In this document: one piece after another, positions 11,476 to 25,651 of the stretch
How positions within the stretch are numbered: the first letter of the stretch is position 1
How the letters are laid out: every line of letters begins with the position of its first letter
Assembly: GCF_021347895.1 (NCBI RefSeq)
Contig: NC_067122.1
Location: forward strand, 35,248,215 to 35,312,214
DNA: 64,000 nt
Origin: Acanthochromis polyacanthus
Taxonomy: Eukaryota > Chordata > Actinopteri > Pomacentridae
Reading direction: 5' to 3'
Translations under genes and position numbers: made by a program
The notes under the pieces: generated by a model
Told to the model about the DNA's origin: nothing
The model's input: only the letters and a program-made list of their open reading frames with translations
The model's database searches: none

Positions 11476-12431
11476 CAGTAGGGTGTTTCCACCATCTGCT
11501 GCAATGACAGCTCGACGGCGATGTCTCATGGTCCAAATTAGCCTCATGATGTTGTACTGAGGCAATGCGTTCCACTCCTCCACAAATGCTACACACAGCT
11601 CTGCCAGGTCACATGGGGGTGGGGTATGAGCATCCAGTTGATGCTTCAGCTGGTCCCAGACGTGCTCTATGGAGTTCAAGTCGGGGACATTGCTGGCCAT
11701 ACCGTATGAGGCACTCCCAACTTCCTGAAATCGAGCTGTGATAATTCTGGCACCATGTAGTGGAGCTTTATCATCCACGAACAGAAAATTGGGGGTGTGC
11801 TGGTGGAACTGGGGGATGATGATGGGTTTATGATGTCTCTGAGGTAAGGACGTGAAGTGACTGAGTCATCTACAATCACCAAATCTGTTTTGTTCTGACT
11901 GGTGATGCCTACCCAGACTGTTGCACCTCCTGGCAACAGCCCTGGCGACCATGCTGACCTTGGCGTGTCGATCACCTTGACTTCTCCAGCAACGCTGACA
12001 ACCATCATTTCTGTGCAAGGTGACCCGACACTCATCAGTGAACAGGACGGTAGACCACTGCTGCTTAGTCCAGGTCACATGGTCTTGTGTCCATTGCAAA
12101 CGGTCACGGTGGTGTCTTGGTGTCAGTGGAGTCACCTGCAACGGTCGTCTGGCATGAAAGCCAAAGCAGTGGAGTCAGTTGTGAATGGTTTGTCTGGAAG
12201 CCCTAGTAACCCTTGCTTCTTGTAAACAGGCCTGCAGCTGTGTGGCAGTTGCATAACGGTGTCTGAGTTCATAGCTCCTTAGGCACTGGTCATCATTGTG
12301 GTCCATCACTCATGGGGCTCCACTCCTGGGTCTGTCACGAATACTGCCAGTAGTGACTGCCTGCCACCGACCTAAAGGTGTGCTATGGCCAGGTGGTGCT
12401 GCTCGTCCGTTAAGTGACATCGCGTGTTCAT
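11476..12431 (-). pseudogene. Tc1/mariner transposase remnant
   Basis: Read on the minus strand from an ATG at 12431 (MNTRCHLTDEQ). A catalytic-domain patch WSTVLFTDECRVTLHRNDG (about 12050-11995) holds the first DDE aspartate. A later patch DDKAPLHGARI corresponds to the second, and PDLNSIEHVWDQLKHQLD (about 11690-11640) holds the final glutamate. It ends RHRRRAVIAADGG. Stops and at least two frameshifts break it. It is a different Tc1 lineage from the copies at 29.5 and 32.8 kb. Clear terminal inverted repeats were not found by eye. The intact enzyme would cut and paste DNA at TA sites; this one cannot. Confidence 0.8.
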
Positions 12432-12444
12432 GGCTACTTGAATG

Positions 12445-15400
12445 ATGAACTGGGAATGACTTCCTCAGAAGAGCAACTTTTTATACCCCAGAATGTTGAA
12501 ATTGATGCCACATTGAAAAGGGTTGTCTTTTTGTATTTTTGGTATTGGCCCAGTATGTAAGGTGCACTGTACACAGTGACCATTATGTGGAAAACACAGT
12601 ACCAGAACAACATTAAAGTTACCTTTAGGATGCTAAAATGTTTGGTAGAGAGTAGTCGCAAAGCAAATTTTCTGTGTTCCTTATTCCATTCATAGTATAT
12701 GATGTTGCTGTTTTAAGCAACCAGTAAAACTTTGTTCAGTTTTCTGAAAGTTTAGGGCTTACATCAGAATTGAGTTTTGGTCCCATGCGAAAGGCTAATT
12801 AGATGTAATTGTGATTACACAAAGAGACTCTCATGCAGGGTTCACAGGGAATCTTACTAATTCTTTCCCTGACTTCTTATTTCAAGTCCCAGATAAAACT
12901 CTTTTTAAGTACATTTAAATTTGATACTGCTCCTGATAGATTAAATTGCAGGTTTGACTTGATATGAACAAATTCTTTGTCTTTGAGATGAAACAGTGCA
13001 TGAATAATGAATAAGGGAAGAAGATAATTTATTGCACCAATTAAGTGAAACGATGATCTGAAAACAGAAATTGAATGTGTGTGTGTAAAATGAGCCACAG
13101 ATGCATTTCCTTCTTGCGTAAATGTGGCTAAATTTAAGACGCTATGACTAACAAGTGGCATCTGTGTCAGAAACACTGAACAATCAAACCTCTTCCAGAA
13201 ACAAGCCAGCTTCTTTCAGACGTCTGTCTTCTTTTCCCAGTTTTGGAAACAAATGTGTAACATCCAGAAAATCCTCTGATGACTCGTATTTCCTGGGGTG
13301 ATTTGGTGGAAAAGCACAGCCCATCCTTCGCCCCTTTAAGATCAAATAAAAAAGATCTCTGTCGGGATCTTCCAAAAAAATGATGAAACTCTGATGTAAT
13401 GGCACAGGAAGGCAGTGGAAGTGATTAAACAGCCGCAGACCCGAGGCGAGCCTGGTAACGTCTGAGCGTCCTCTGACACACTGAAATGAGCAGAACTTCT
13501 TATTTAAAGCAGCAGGTTAAATATTGCCTCTATTTTTCTTGCTGCTGTCACTTCTGGTGAGGATTCCTGTGGAAGCTCAACATTCATGTCAGAGAGTTTT
13601 GCCCCACTGCCAAGCCCTACAGAGGGTATTAAGTTGTGCTACAATAAATCTACTTGGCCTCATGATGGGGAAAACCATTATCTAGCGTCGACTGAACTGA
13701 GCTGCCTTTCTCAACTCTTGACTTAAGTGAAAGTAGGAGTTAGTCCACATCTTCTACCTGCATTATGTCTGCTCAGACCAAACTGACCCCAGCTCAGATA
13801 ACTGATGCTACGTGGAAATCATTCTCAAATCCCTCTAAAACCGATTGTAAGTCTGGACTCCGGTCTGTTGTTCAGAGTGGATGTGAAGTGAGGAAGTCAG
13901 TCATCTTCAGGATTCACTGTCTGGAAAATGAATGTCTCCTAAATTTAATGATCTTCAGTGAATAATTGTTTCAGCCAACCAGTGCTGCTAATTCATACAG
14001 TCAGCATTCAGCTTGTGTAGCTAAAAGGGTAAAAATAGCAGACTGCTTGGCGAATTTAAATTCAGACCCTGGGCCGAGGTCAGAACTTGTTTTTCTGAAA
14101 TTTAATTGTCTCTGTGGGCTGAATGCGACACTTTTTTCTTTCTTTCTTTTTTTTTTTTTTTTTTACATTTTATTGTGTAAATTGTGCAATGACTGTGAAA
14201 AACATCAAAACAAATATATGCCTCTGTGTGTAACTCAAAGACACCAAATTATGCATGCCTGCATTCTATCTGCTTAGGCTGAACTGACCACACTCATTTT
14301 AACTCCAAGGCTCCCTCAGAATCCAGTTTATTGAGCTCCACCAGTCAGTTACTGGTTCAGAGAACCTTTTACAACTTTCTCCAACCTCTTTGTCCATTAA
14401 AGAATTCTTGAATCCAGTCACTACCCAACCAAACATGATACAAATACTCCAGAGGCTGATCCAACCAGCTTCATCTTCATGCTGTGGCCTGCTCCACCAT
14501 TACTGTATAGCTGCTTTTAAGTCATTGATTAGCAACCGTCTCGTATAAGAACCCTTTGCATACTGGCATGTCTCAGTATCAACAAGAATGCACAAAGGCT
14601 ACATTTTGGATATACAACTGACTTTAATTTTTAACCGGTCAGGTATACTTCAGAAAAATATAAAATGACTACAAAAAGATGCAAAATGACCAAAAAAATG
14701 TCTGTTTCTCAGAACTGAAGAAGCCTCTTGGATGAAAAATGAAACATCCGGTTTCCTTCTGCTGAAGCTCTGAGGGTCTAGACTGACTCTGTACCTCCAC
14801 CCAGTGACCTCCACCTCTTCTTTCAAATACTTCAAATCATTTTTCCTTCCTCTGATGGCTGAGTGAAGTGTGACCTCCACAGACTTCTGTTTAAATCACA
14901 AAAATCTATTTATGTTCTGACCTGATGAACGCTATCCGTAGCGATTGATCAGTTTCCCGGTGCTGCTGTGAACTTTGTATCCTCTGTGCAGCAGGCAGTG
15001 GAATCCATAAAGCTCGATGTATCCGTACATTAGAAAACCTTGCTGAATTCTTGCAGCTGAGCCAACATGAGAATAATTTTTTCTCTAGTAAATCAGTCAG
15101 TTAGCTGCTGTCTGACAGACACTCAGCTGGTTCTAACCACAGAGACACTGGATGGAGGATGAAGATCTGACTGAACCAATTCAATTATTCAAGAATATCA
15201 ACACATCCCTCATGTTTCAGTTTTTAATGTGGATTCCTGTTTAGTTTAATAGCTAAGGAAAGCAACCAGTATGAAACAAAACTAACAATCTTTATTTTTT
15301 TAATTTTATACGTTTTTAAAAACTAAACACCACCTTAACAGTGGAAGGGTCATTTCCAGTGTTGTCCACCTCAGTATGATGCTATTTAGGATTTTGTTGT

Positions 15401-16275
15401 AATTTGTAAGCACAGCCTGGCCTCATATAAAGGTAATGAAATGTGGTCAGATTCCAATGCATATGCAGGAAAACTCTTATTTATTCGGATTGCAAGATGA
15501 AAATTTCCTCAAAGATTGTACATATCATAGTGGGTGTAAATAACACAACTTCAATCAATCCTGTTGCAATGTGTGGACAATTGTGCAATTTTCCTTTTTT
15601 TTTTCAAGTGAATGTTTTCTTCAGATCCTCACTTTTTTAAATTAAAAGATTTTGGTCTGCACAGTTCAGTTAAATTGAATAACAATCAGAGGTTACATGC
15701 TTGCATGCTCATGAACAGGCTTATTTTTCACAGGTATGATGTTCACTGTATTCACTCAATCATTTGAAATGCTAACATTTGAGCTGAGGCTGATTTTGAC
15801 CTGATGTTATGGAAATTCAGACTCAAATCAGAAGAAAATTGATTGTAAGACTGAACTCTGACCTGTTTTTGGCAGTGGATGTGAATTAGCAATCATCAGA
15901 TTCTCCAAATTCTCCAAATTCCTCCACTGGGACATGGCTTGGCTCTTCTGCACATCTATTCTGATGTCCATGTTGTGTTCTGCAGTGAACCTGTCAGTCT
16001 GTAGCTCAGTGTTATATGGTCTAGTTCAGGTCCCTTAGAGTTGTTTGTCAGTGACTCATGCTGTTTTGTTGTTTTGAGGACAGGTCTCTCTTGAGAATGC
16101 GACCCCCTGTCTCAGTGAGGTTACCTGTATAAATAAGTTTATAAAATAGATGATATTTGCACCAAATTTCATGGTCTTCCAGTCAAGAACTGTTAAGATG
16201 TCGAAGCATATTGATGCTGTAGTTTTGTACAGCCGGTGTTAGATTAGTGATTTTTTGCAGTTGTTTTGTGTCTTC
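12445..16275. other. Unannotated DNA
   Basis: No exon or transposase recognised. A poly(T) run lies near 14148-14164. A patch near 14715-14760 (CTGAAGAAGCCTCTTGGATG) resembles a dispersed fish repeat but has no clear ends. Confidence 0.35.
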
Positions 16276-16280
16276 TTGAA

Positions 16281-16616
16281 CACTACTGTTCAAAGGTTTG
16301 GGAATCTGTTTTCCATGAAAACTCACACTTTTATCATGTGCTAACATAACTACAAGGGTTTTCTAATCATCAATGAGCCTTTCACACCATTAGCTAACAC
16401 AATGTAGCATTAGAACACAGGAGTGATGGTTGCTGGAAATGTTCCTCTGTACCCCTATGGAGATATTCCATTAAAATCAGCCGTTTACAGATAGAATAGT
16501 CATTTACCACATTAACAATGTCTACACCGGATTTATGATTAATATAATGTTATCTTCATTGAAAAAAACGGCTTTTCTTTCAGAAATAAGCACATTTCTA
16601 AGTGATCCTGGTAGTG
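16281..16616. mobile_element. Small Tc1-type MITE (CACTACTGTTCAAA family)
   Basis: Starts CACTACTGTTCAAAGGTTTG and ends at GTAGTG followed by TA (16617-16618). The right inverted repeat has lost part of its interior. The body (blocks CAGGAGTGATGGTTGCTG, CTATGGAGATATTCCATTAA and TTCATTGAAAAAAACGGC) is the reverse-orientation match of the copy at 31163-31421. Non-autonomous, no coding capacity. Confidence 0.75.
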
Positions 16617-16639
16617 TATGTAAAGAGACACAAAGCATT

Positions 16640-16990
16640 CATTGTGCATATTTTTGTTGTTGTTTTGAATCTCTTTATCGTCAATTTGTATCTTTTTGTA
16701 GTTATTTAGAATCTTCTGCAGTAAGTTTGTGTTTCTTTCTAGTCTTTTAGATTTGCTGGAGCTAATCTGTATGTTTTTGCAGTTGTTGGGCATGTCTGTG
16801 TTGTCATTTTGCTGCTGCTAGTGATTTGGTGTTTTGCTTTTTTGTTTTTTTAGATGTTTTGCATTTATTTGTAGTAATTTTGTGTCTATTGTAGTAATTT
16901 GAGGTTATGTATACAGTCATTTAATGTCTCTTTGCAGTCATTTTCCATGAATTTGTTGTCATTTTGAATCTTTTATGAGTTAATTTGTGT
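16640..16990. repeat. Degenerate ~30-bp minisatellite
   Basis: Loosely repeated units of the type TTTGTAGTCATTTTGTGTCT recur about every 30 bases, with heavy divergence. The minus-strand translation shows a matching ten-residue rhythm (KKIQ, KEIQ, KNMH). It abuts the MITE at 16281. Confidence 0.6.
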
Positions 16991-16999
16991 GTGTGACAT

Positions 17000-19900
17000 T
17001 CTCATTACATGAGTTAATATCCATGTTTTGATGTTTTAGTGCATTGCTATGCAGCTTTCGACACTTTGGTGCTTTGCTATCCACACTTTTCCAAAAGCAT
17101 CTACCAATGGAAATGTAGAGTTATGAATTAGAGTTACTATAATGTTAAGACGTTAACACCAGGAGTTAGTCTTTTCCTGCTCTGTCCTCCAACCTGTGGT
17201 CTGCTAGAAGGAGAGGTGTTCTCTCACTGCTGTATTCCTATAACACAGGCAATGACATTATATCTGGATGCAGGATGATCTGAGATGAAGTTGTCCAGAC
17301 AGAACCTTAACTTTGCACCAAACTTCAATGTTAAACTAGTCCTAAGAGTGTAATAGAGTAAGCTTTTACCCCATCTGCTCCAACCTTTTACTGTTTCATT
17401 TAAAGTAAAATGAAGGACACGTTTCCTCTGTGGGCCCAGTGGCTCCTTTATTAGTTTCAGATTGATCTTATCTTGGACAAACTGTGACTAAAAGTACAAA
17501 GAAAAGTAAGTATGCCAGCCTTTTCTATCTCCAGGTGAAATCTAGTTTAGTTACCACTGGAATAAAAGAAAGAAACAAATCTCATTTGTGCTGTTTTAAT
17601 GAATAGCAGTGATCAAACCCATGTTCTTTATTAATTCTGACACGTTCATCTTTAAAACTGAACCATCCACACACACTCCAGTGATCAGTGAACTGACCTG
17701 AACCAGTTTACTGCACCTCTTTAGCTACTGTCTGATCTGTTTTTGTGTAAAACTGTTAACATTTCAGCAATAAACCGAGTTCAGTAATCGGGTTCGTCTT
17801 GCTTGTATTTGCTTGTATCCACGCAGGATGGTGGTTAACACAGTAAACAAACACACAAGAACATGCACAAATCTGGGTGAAACACACAATCAGACAGAGA
17901 TCATCATGCATGGCTGCAGTGGTTTGCTGTGAATCTCTGGGTCCTGGTATTTATGTGGATGTTAATTTGACATGAGCCAGCTTCCTAAACACTGTCACAG
18001 TCCCACAGCACTTCCAGCCGGTAGAGTAAACCCCGGGCAGGACGGTACACCCTACAACACTGCAGGAACAGCTCAGGAAACAATGAGCATGATTGTGATC
18101 AAAGTATCCATCCTACTGTCTATGTGTGACTCTTTTCTGTGCTGCATGCAGAAAAAAAACACTAAGCAGGAAATGTCAAACAAGAGGTTTATTTTTTGTT
18201 GTAACTCAAGATCTCAATTCAGAAATGTAATTCTGTCATCAAAATGTTCTGTATGTCACATGTTATATGCTGGAGCTCAACAGAATGGATTTCTAGAAAC
18301 AGCATGAATACCTGCTGAGAATACATAAACAGTTCCAGGACTGTGTGTCGTGTGCAACACGTTTTTAGACATGACGTTTATGATAACCAATCATTACATT
18401 TATTTTGCATTGCTTGCCCCATATTTTATTTTTTTATTTATTTTATTTCTGCTTTTCTTTTATTCTATGGATATTTAGATTCATTGTTTCATTTTCGTGG
18501 TTTTCAGTCACTTTTGGATGAACCTGTGCTTCACATCCAGAGGTTTGATCATTTCTAAGCCTTTCTTATTCCCATAGCGGAGACATTTGCATCGTTTCAG
18601 CAGCAAAGGGGATAGAAGATATTCGTCCGGCTGCTTTGTTTGTGTTCATTGATGAGCATTGATGAGGATAGAAGATATAAACAAACCAAAAATATACAAA
18701 AACACCAGATGGTCCACATACTTCTGGAAGTGGAAATAACAATAATGCATAAATGAATGGTCCTGCACAGATTCTTTCAGAAGTAGAAATACAAACAGAG
18801 AAGCATTAATACTGCACATATTATCATTGTGAAGATTATGAACTCTTGACTATGGTCTACTAAACAACCTTGTGTTTTAATAAATGTGCGGTTTATATTG
18901 ATTTGTATAAATAGATGATGGTGTGATGTTGAATCAGATGTGAACCATTTAGAGTTATTTCATTATCTCTGGTTGTCAAGGTCTAAAGTCTGAATTAAGA
19001 TGGTTTTTGCTGAAGCATATTGGAAATATTTAACAGATATGTCCTTTATTCTTGGCCGAACATGACCCAGAATATGGCAAACAAGTGATATTTATTCCAC
19101 TGACACCAAAACATACTTATAAAGCTGTTTTTCAGTGTTAATCAGTGTTTATTGACTTTTTGTCTAGTGTTTTTTCCCCGCTGACTGGTTAAATTGTGCA
19201 GGTCTTTATTAATAATCGGTGACTATTATTCTGTGTACAAACTTGTCTGTGTAACGGCGCCTCATAATGGCCTGTTGTAATCTTACTCTCAGCCCTGCTG
19301 TTCAGTCGCTCCATTTGGCTGCTGAGCCTGAACTGAGCTCGGGGTAACTGAACTCTATTTTGCAAACAAAAATAAATTGTTATGAATTCAAATTGCACAA
19401 AGCAGGCATCAAAAAAATGACGGAAAAAAAGCTAACTGGTTTTAAATTGATGTGAACAGACAAAAAAATATGAAGAATTCACACATGAGCTCCCAGTGTT
19501 TAGCGCTGCAGCTCAGCCAGTGTGAAGTCGGAGGTGTCGGAGACTCGTGGCTAAATCCATCTGTCTGCTTCACTAAAGAAAACCGGAGTGGACTCAGTAA
19601 TCAGAGCAGCTCTCACACAAAGAGGAGACACTTTCCCAGAACCACACTCTGATCTCAGTGTTTAAACATTCGCTCTGTTTCTCTGCTGTCCGCCTGCATC
19701 TCTTCCTGCAGGGAAAAGACAAACAGAGAATTCCTTCGCCACATACATCAGTGGAGTAATTCATGCACTTCCAGCTGCCCTCAGCGCCTGTTTCTGGGTG
19801 TTTGCACGGCTTCACCTCCTTTGGTCTCTTTCTGAATGAAAATTACATTAGATTTGACCTCCAGCTGAGGACACAGAACGTCCATCACTCTCAGCTACTG

Positions 19901-21560
19901 TCCAAAGGCCCAGCAGCAGGAACTGAAGCTGCTCTGGTGCTTTATCAGTGAAGAGTTGCTTATAAGGAAAAGTTCCAACCTTTACCAGTAAATAACCTGC
20001 AGAGCTGAACAAGCTTTGTAGTTTTGGAATACTTTGAATGGGATTCATAAGAAGGAGCTGATGATGAAGTTGGGTGTGTAGGCAGAAGAGTGCCAGATGA
20101 CTTTAGTTTTTATCATTTAGTTTAATTTATGCTTTAGAAAACACTGAACTAATGCACACTGGAGTCCATAAGTCTGAGTTCACATTTTCAATCCTTTCTT
20201 GTCGTTATTGATTTTTTTCAATCCAAACATCTTTTTTGGCCTACCTGTTATTTAATTCCGTAAATCACTAATAAGTATTCAGTCTAAGTAAAAACTAAAC
20301 ACCCTCTTGTAATAAACTGCTTGACAACTGAAAACGGAAACAAAATTTGGACTTTAGCTAAAACGCAGGATTCGTCCGGCTGCTTTGTTTGTGTTCATTG
20401 ATGAGCAGAGACTCGACTGTTTGCTGAGCAGGAAAGTATTCAGGTTAATACGGCTAAAATCATAGAAATAAATAACTTCATATGGTTATAGTTTCATGTA
20501 ATAAACGCGGTATTTCGTGGGTTGTAATATAATGACTTGAAAAAGTTAATAAATCATTTATGTAATTGTACAATAAGTTAAAAACAGTAAAAAGGGTTAA
20601 ATTCCCATGTAGGAACTCGGGTTGCATGTTTTGGTTCTGCTACAGATGTGAGTGATGGACAGCACAGACGGGAGAACAAGTTCACTTCCCAAGTCGATCT
20701 GGACGTGTTTGAGAGACTTCATGGACTTAAAGGGCTTTCATAAAGACACTCTTTCATGACAGGCAGTGCAGCCAGGTATCGTTTGTGTATATGCTTTCTT
20801 TTAACAGTTATTGTTATTGTGAAGTCTGTTCTGAAAATGCGTCTATTATTTCTGCACATTGCAGTTCTCACGGTGTTAGTCTGACGTGCGTTTAACAATG
20901 AAATTACTCCAAAGATTGTGAAGAATAAATGCCCGTTTCAAAAGAGCTACCTGCGTCTGTGGTCATGAAGAGAGTTACACATAAAAACATGCCAGAAGAT
21001 TTGAACCACGAATGAAGTCCTGCTGCTGTACGACAGTCTGAGGTTTTTAATAATGTCACTGAGAGACAGGGAGCGTTTCAACATTCAACAGGTTTGTTTT
21101 TATTAACAACTGAACAAAATGGACAAAGACAGACAGATATTGACAAGAACCTAACATGTCCAGTCCATCCTCTGCAAAAATACAAATAATCCCAATCCTG
21201 TGCAAGAAGAAAAATCATCCTAAAGCAGAATAAAGCAATAAAAACAAAAAAAGTGTCTATCCAAACTACAGAGAACAGAGAATAAATATCCCTTATCTCA
21301 ACAGCATATGCTCACTATTAATCAGCTGACATACTTTTCTCGTATTATTAACTCTCTGCTGCATTTAATAGGTGACAGTTAATCCTGTGAGCGAGGTGTT
21401 TCCACACTGTGCATGATTTATAGCAGAACTCTACATCTGACTAGATTTCATGATCTCAGGCCTGCAGATCATCCATCCAGAGAAAGGATCCTAAATATTT
21501 CATTAATCCTCATATTAACTGCAAGAGGCTCAGACTCAGTCCATCTATGGAACAGACTGG
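17000..21560. other. Mostly unannotated DNA; small repeat fragments
   Basis: 17925-18005 is a fragment of the ACCGATCAG-ended family (GGTATTTATGTGGATG core). 18621-18658 and 20370-20407 are identical 38-base stretches. Nothing else is recognised; the open frames here show no domains. Confidence 0.35.
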
Positions 21561-21569
21561 ACTGTTCTC

Positions 21570-21730
21570 TGTAAGCAACTACAATTCTACAATTCTACAA
21601 TTTCATAGCAGACGCTTTTGTCCAAAGCGACGTACAACACAAGCAAGAATTCAGACACAAGGAAAAACCTGTAGTAAGTGCAAAGAGTGCTTCAAGTGTG
21701 ATTGGTCAAAGGTGTTGCCATCAAGTTGCA
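21570..21730. repeat. Dispersed fish repeat (AGCAGACGCTTTTGTCCAAA motif)
   Basis: A short tandem CTACAATT run is followed by AGCAGACGCTTTTGTCCAAA and GCGACGTACAACA, a block I remember from many teleost loci. I cannot assign a family. It may interrupt the LTR-like sequence that follows. Confidence 0.45.
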
Positions 21731-21879
21731 GAAGAAGTCTGTGATGGACTTAACTGTCCAAGATTGGGGACAGGAGTCAGGAAGGAAGGGCAGGAGAGGC
21801 GATGAGTGGCCAGGTGGTGGTCAGTGCTGCAGAGATCTCTGTGTGATGAGCAGAAGGGCTGGTGTGTTAGCTGGAGCTG

Positions 21880-22274
21880 TGATGGAGGACAAAGACTGAT
21901 GGTGGTTTGGAGGAATCTGGACTGTTAAGGTGACTGAAGGGGAACCCAGGCAGGAACTCAACTAGAACAGAGAGAGAACTATGAGCATGAGCAACAACAG
22001 AAGGAAGCTAGACTGAACCAGGGCCAACACTGACTGGAGCAGTTCATAATCTGACGATGAGTCGTGGCAGTGTCTGGCTTTATGGAAAGAGGGTGATGTG
22101 TGGTGATCACGCCCACAAATTCTGCTGATTGTGATTGGCTGCACCTTTCCGCACGCCCACGCTCACCTAGGAGAGGAAGAGATGAGGGAAGGGAAGGAAG
22201 ATCTGCCACTACCTGGTAGGTGAGGTGGAGGGCTGACAGGGTTAGCACAACATTAAAGGTGTCGGGATGTAACA
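21880..22274 (-). mobile_element. LTR fragment (same general type as 4517 and 48148)
   Basis: On the minus strand it starts TGTTACATCCC at 22274, has TCCTAGGTGAGCG and a CCATAAAGCCAGACACTGCC TATA-like block near 22090-22070, and runs on to at least 21880. These landmarks follow the same order as in the two other LTR candidates. The other end is not clear, so it is scored as a fragment. Confidence 0.45.
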
Positions 22275-22569
22275 GTGGTGTTTCTGCAAAAAACTGAAGT
22301 GGAATTCTATTTATGGAAGAGCTTTACACAGAGCTGAAATTAAAATGGGAACTCAGAAATGAAAGACAGGGCTGCCATACTCCACCCAGGTCGACAAAAG
22401 TAAAACTTTCAGCTGTAGTTTCCTCAGATGGGGACTTTTAAGCTTTTGTGCAGACAAGAATGTGGAAGAATATAAATTGGAACAAATGATTAAGTATTTC
22501 AAGAAAAAGATGACAAACGAGATGTAGACAGTGATTTAGCAGCAGAAGGACTCAGCTGACAGAATCCTT

Positions 22570-22692
22570 CCATCCATTCTCTATCCACCGCTTTATCCTC
22601 ACTAGGGTCATGGGGGGTGCTGGAGTCTATCCCAGCTGACTCGGGTGAAGACAGGAGACACCCTGGACAGGTCACCAGTCTGTCACAGGGCT
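22570..22692. repeat. Conserved fish retroposon tail, copy 1
   Basis: CCATCCATTCTCTATCCACC, then TATCCTCACTAGGGTCATGG and CACCCTGGACAGGTCACCAG. The order and spelling match a very common teleost repeat and the second copy at 54459. I think it is the 3' part of a non-LTR element or a SINE that uses it. Confidence 0.7.
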
Positions 22693-22699
22693 ACATATA

Positions 22700-25505
22700 C
22701 AGCAGAATGTACTCATTATTGAAAAACATGAACTAAGTCCATTTAAAGGACAACATTGGGATGCTGGATGGATAATGAAACACAAATGATGCAAAAACTT
22801 GATGGGGAAAAAAGAAATCCAAAGAAATGAGACAGGAAAAGTGAAAAAACAGGAGATAAAAATGAAAAAAAGAAGGTCGTAAGTTAATAGCAAAAGCTGA
22901 AAACCGTGACGAGAGAACAATAAAACTCTTTAACTAAGAGCTCGCTGTCTGACAATAACAAGCAGCTACAGCGGAAGTTTCTCAGTGAAATAATATGAAT
23001 CTGTGTCTTCTCCTTGCAGGATCACGCCAACCATGAACACAGGCGTGAACACACCTCGCCAGCTGCTGTTGCTTCAAACCACTAACGTTTCATTTGGACT
23101 TTCAGAAGGTTTGAGGTTAACACAGTTAAACAGAGTATTTTTGCAGCTGCTAAACGTGGAGGATGAATGATGTAGACGAAGCTCCACGCAGCACATTTCT
23201 CCTCTCAGAGTGAAGGAAACCACTCGGTGAGAAAACCTTTTCAGAGCGTCTTAGGATCAAAATCTCTCTCACAGCTGGAGAGCAGGCATTGGAGCTTGAC
23301 ATGGGACTGAACACACACACATACACAATAAAGATGCACACATCCAGACACTTTTACGCACACACAGCTGAGCACATGAACACTTGTGTTACTGTTATTA
23401 TGTAATCATTTCTGACATCGTGTCAGGACAAACCTCTGTTCCTCTTCCTGCTCATTCAGCTGGCTGCTCACGACAAGTGCGTTCATCTCTGTGATGCTTA
23501 CAAATGTTCTTTAGCATTGGTGCCATCAGATGCAGTATCTAATGCTCAATAGAGCAACAGAGAGGGTTTATTTCCTGTTTCAGATCATTATTTTTTCACT
23601 TAGCTTCTTTTTATTTTGTGATGTCAGTCTTGTTTTAGTTTGCGGAGCCAGAACTACCTGGTTCGGCTTAAAAAAGGTCAGAGTTTGGACAGAAAGGTGC
23701 AATTTTACAGCATTCAGCTCATGTTACTCTGCAAACTTCTCATTATTGAAAAGGAGCCACAGCAACAGCAACAGCAAGCAGGAAATGCTTCCACAGCACT
23801 GGTTACCAACAGGTTTAGCAACGTTTTAAAGAAAACATGTTAATCAGATGTTTAAAGAATATTTTAAGGATAATTTTCTTTTTATGTTGTTCCTCTGAGG
23901 TTTAGAGTAAACTAGGAGACATTGTTATGGACATCCAGATGTTGTTAGATTATGATTAAACAATGAAAAGCCAACATTTAAAGAAATGTTTGCAAGATGT
24001 TCTGAAGGCCTCAGTTGACATAATCTTCTTCATAAAACTTTCCTCTAATCTGAGGATGTTGCTGTTGAGAAAGTTCTTCTGTAAAATATTCCCACAACTT
24101 CATGATAACAATAGAAGGGTGCTTCCAATGACTTCAAAAACAGTACTAGAACAACTGGAAACATACTAAAAAATGGACATGGACTTATGCCCTCAGTTTC
24201 TGACATTTTTAGACTTCTATATGTCTGTCCTGAGAAAGCTAACAGGTTAAAAGCAGCAGCACATGATGATTTAGGAGTTTCATTAGCCGAACATTTCCAC
24301 ATTGAAACTTTCCTCCTCTTCTGCAGTCTTTTTTAAAATCCCCTGAACTACAGGAAACAACAGCAGCCTCTGAATAGCAACTTAAACGCTGGAGATTTCA
24401 AGTTTTAGATTAATGAGGCTACTGTGCCTGTTTTCTTTCTTTTTTTCTTTTCTTAGAAAAACACACTATTTTGTGGGGGCATCATCACTGCATCCCAGGC
24501 TTTGCACACTTATGATTGATTTAATAAATAAAATCCAACAAACCAGAGATTTTTCCCATTTCCTACAGCAGAGTCATAACAAGGTGCAGTCAGACCAAAG
24601 CTAAGGCGCTGTGGAGGAAGGTCAGTTAGGTTGGGTTTGTAAATCATGGTGGGGTTTGTTGTGTGTTCATGAGCCTTAAATTAGCTCAGTACTTTAAAAG
24701 AAATCATTCAGTCATTCTCAGAGGCTGTTTATGTTGGTTAAAAATACAATAAATGCTGCTATTGAACAGTGGAGGTATTACTTTGCCTTAAAATTTACCT
24801 TAAATTCTCTGAGCTTGTTATTTAAAGTGGACATGTTGACACAGTGCTCTCAGCTGTAAGGTTTATGTGAGTTCCTACAGCAGTACATTCCAATGACATG
24901 GAATAAAGATCATTAAATGGATGCTCCAGTAAAGTACAGTGTGAGAACACATGAATGACTTACATTCACTTTAGCTTCCATACTTTGAACTAAACTTATG
25001 ATTGTGAGCACAGAAAGAGAGGATTTATAAAATAAATAAATGAAAATGTCACCGGGGGCAGCAGCCCTTCTGTTTGCATCTCCTTCATTTGTTTCGTGTT
25101 CGGCCTGCAGCAGCCATATGCTCCGGTGGTGACGGTCTGCAGATGGTCACTTCATGCTGCTATTGTCAGGAGGTGAAGGAAAGTCAGCCTCCACACTGAA
25201 CAGCCCTAAACTGCTGCACACATGCTACAATTACAGTCCAAGATGATGATATAATAATTTCAGAAACACTCAAACACACTCATAAATGTCAGTCAATTCA
25301 ACATTAATAGGTTGCTTGAATGTTTTTTACGTTTTTTTGAAGCAAATCATTGTTTTGTTAAAGGAGCTGAGGTTCATGCTAACCTCAAAATCGTCCCTAA
25401 AAGTTAAACCACATTCATTTCTTTTGCTGACCTACTGTGTGATTTGCATGTTTTTTCCTCATTGAAATAAATGGGATTGCTGTGCTTACTGTCATGCAAC
25501 AGACA
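22700..25505. other. Unannotated DNA
   Basis: No transposon ends or exons identified. Simple A- or T-rich stretches only. Confidence 0.35.
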
Positions 25506-25507
25506 GA

Positions 25508-25651
<144 letters not shown>

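Noticed and set aside
14700..14770. Hammerhead-ribozyme-like CTGAAGA...GAAAC pattern in a dispersed repeat
   Set aside because: The conserved CTGATGA core is not matched and stems could not be drawn; only a resemblance to a Penelope-type repeat segment.
20645..20774. Exon-like stretch between CTGCTACAG and CAG|GTATCG
   Set aside because: All three frames contain stop codons, so it cannot be an internal coding exon; at most a non-coding exon with no other support.
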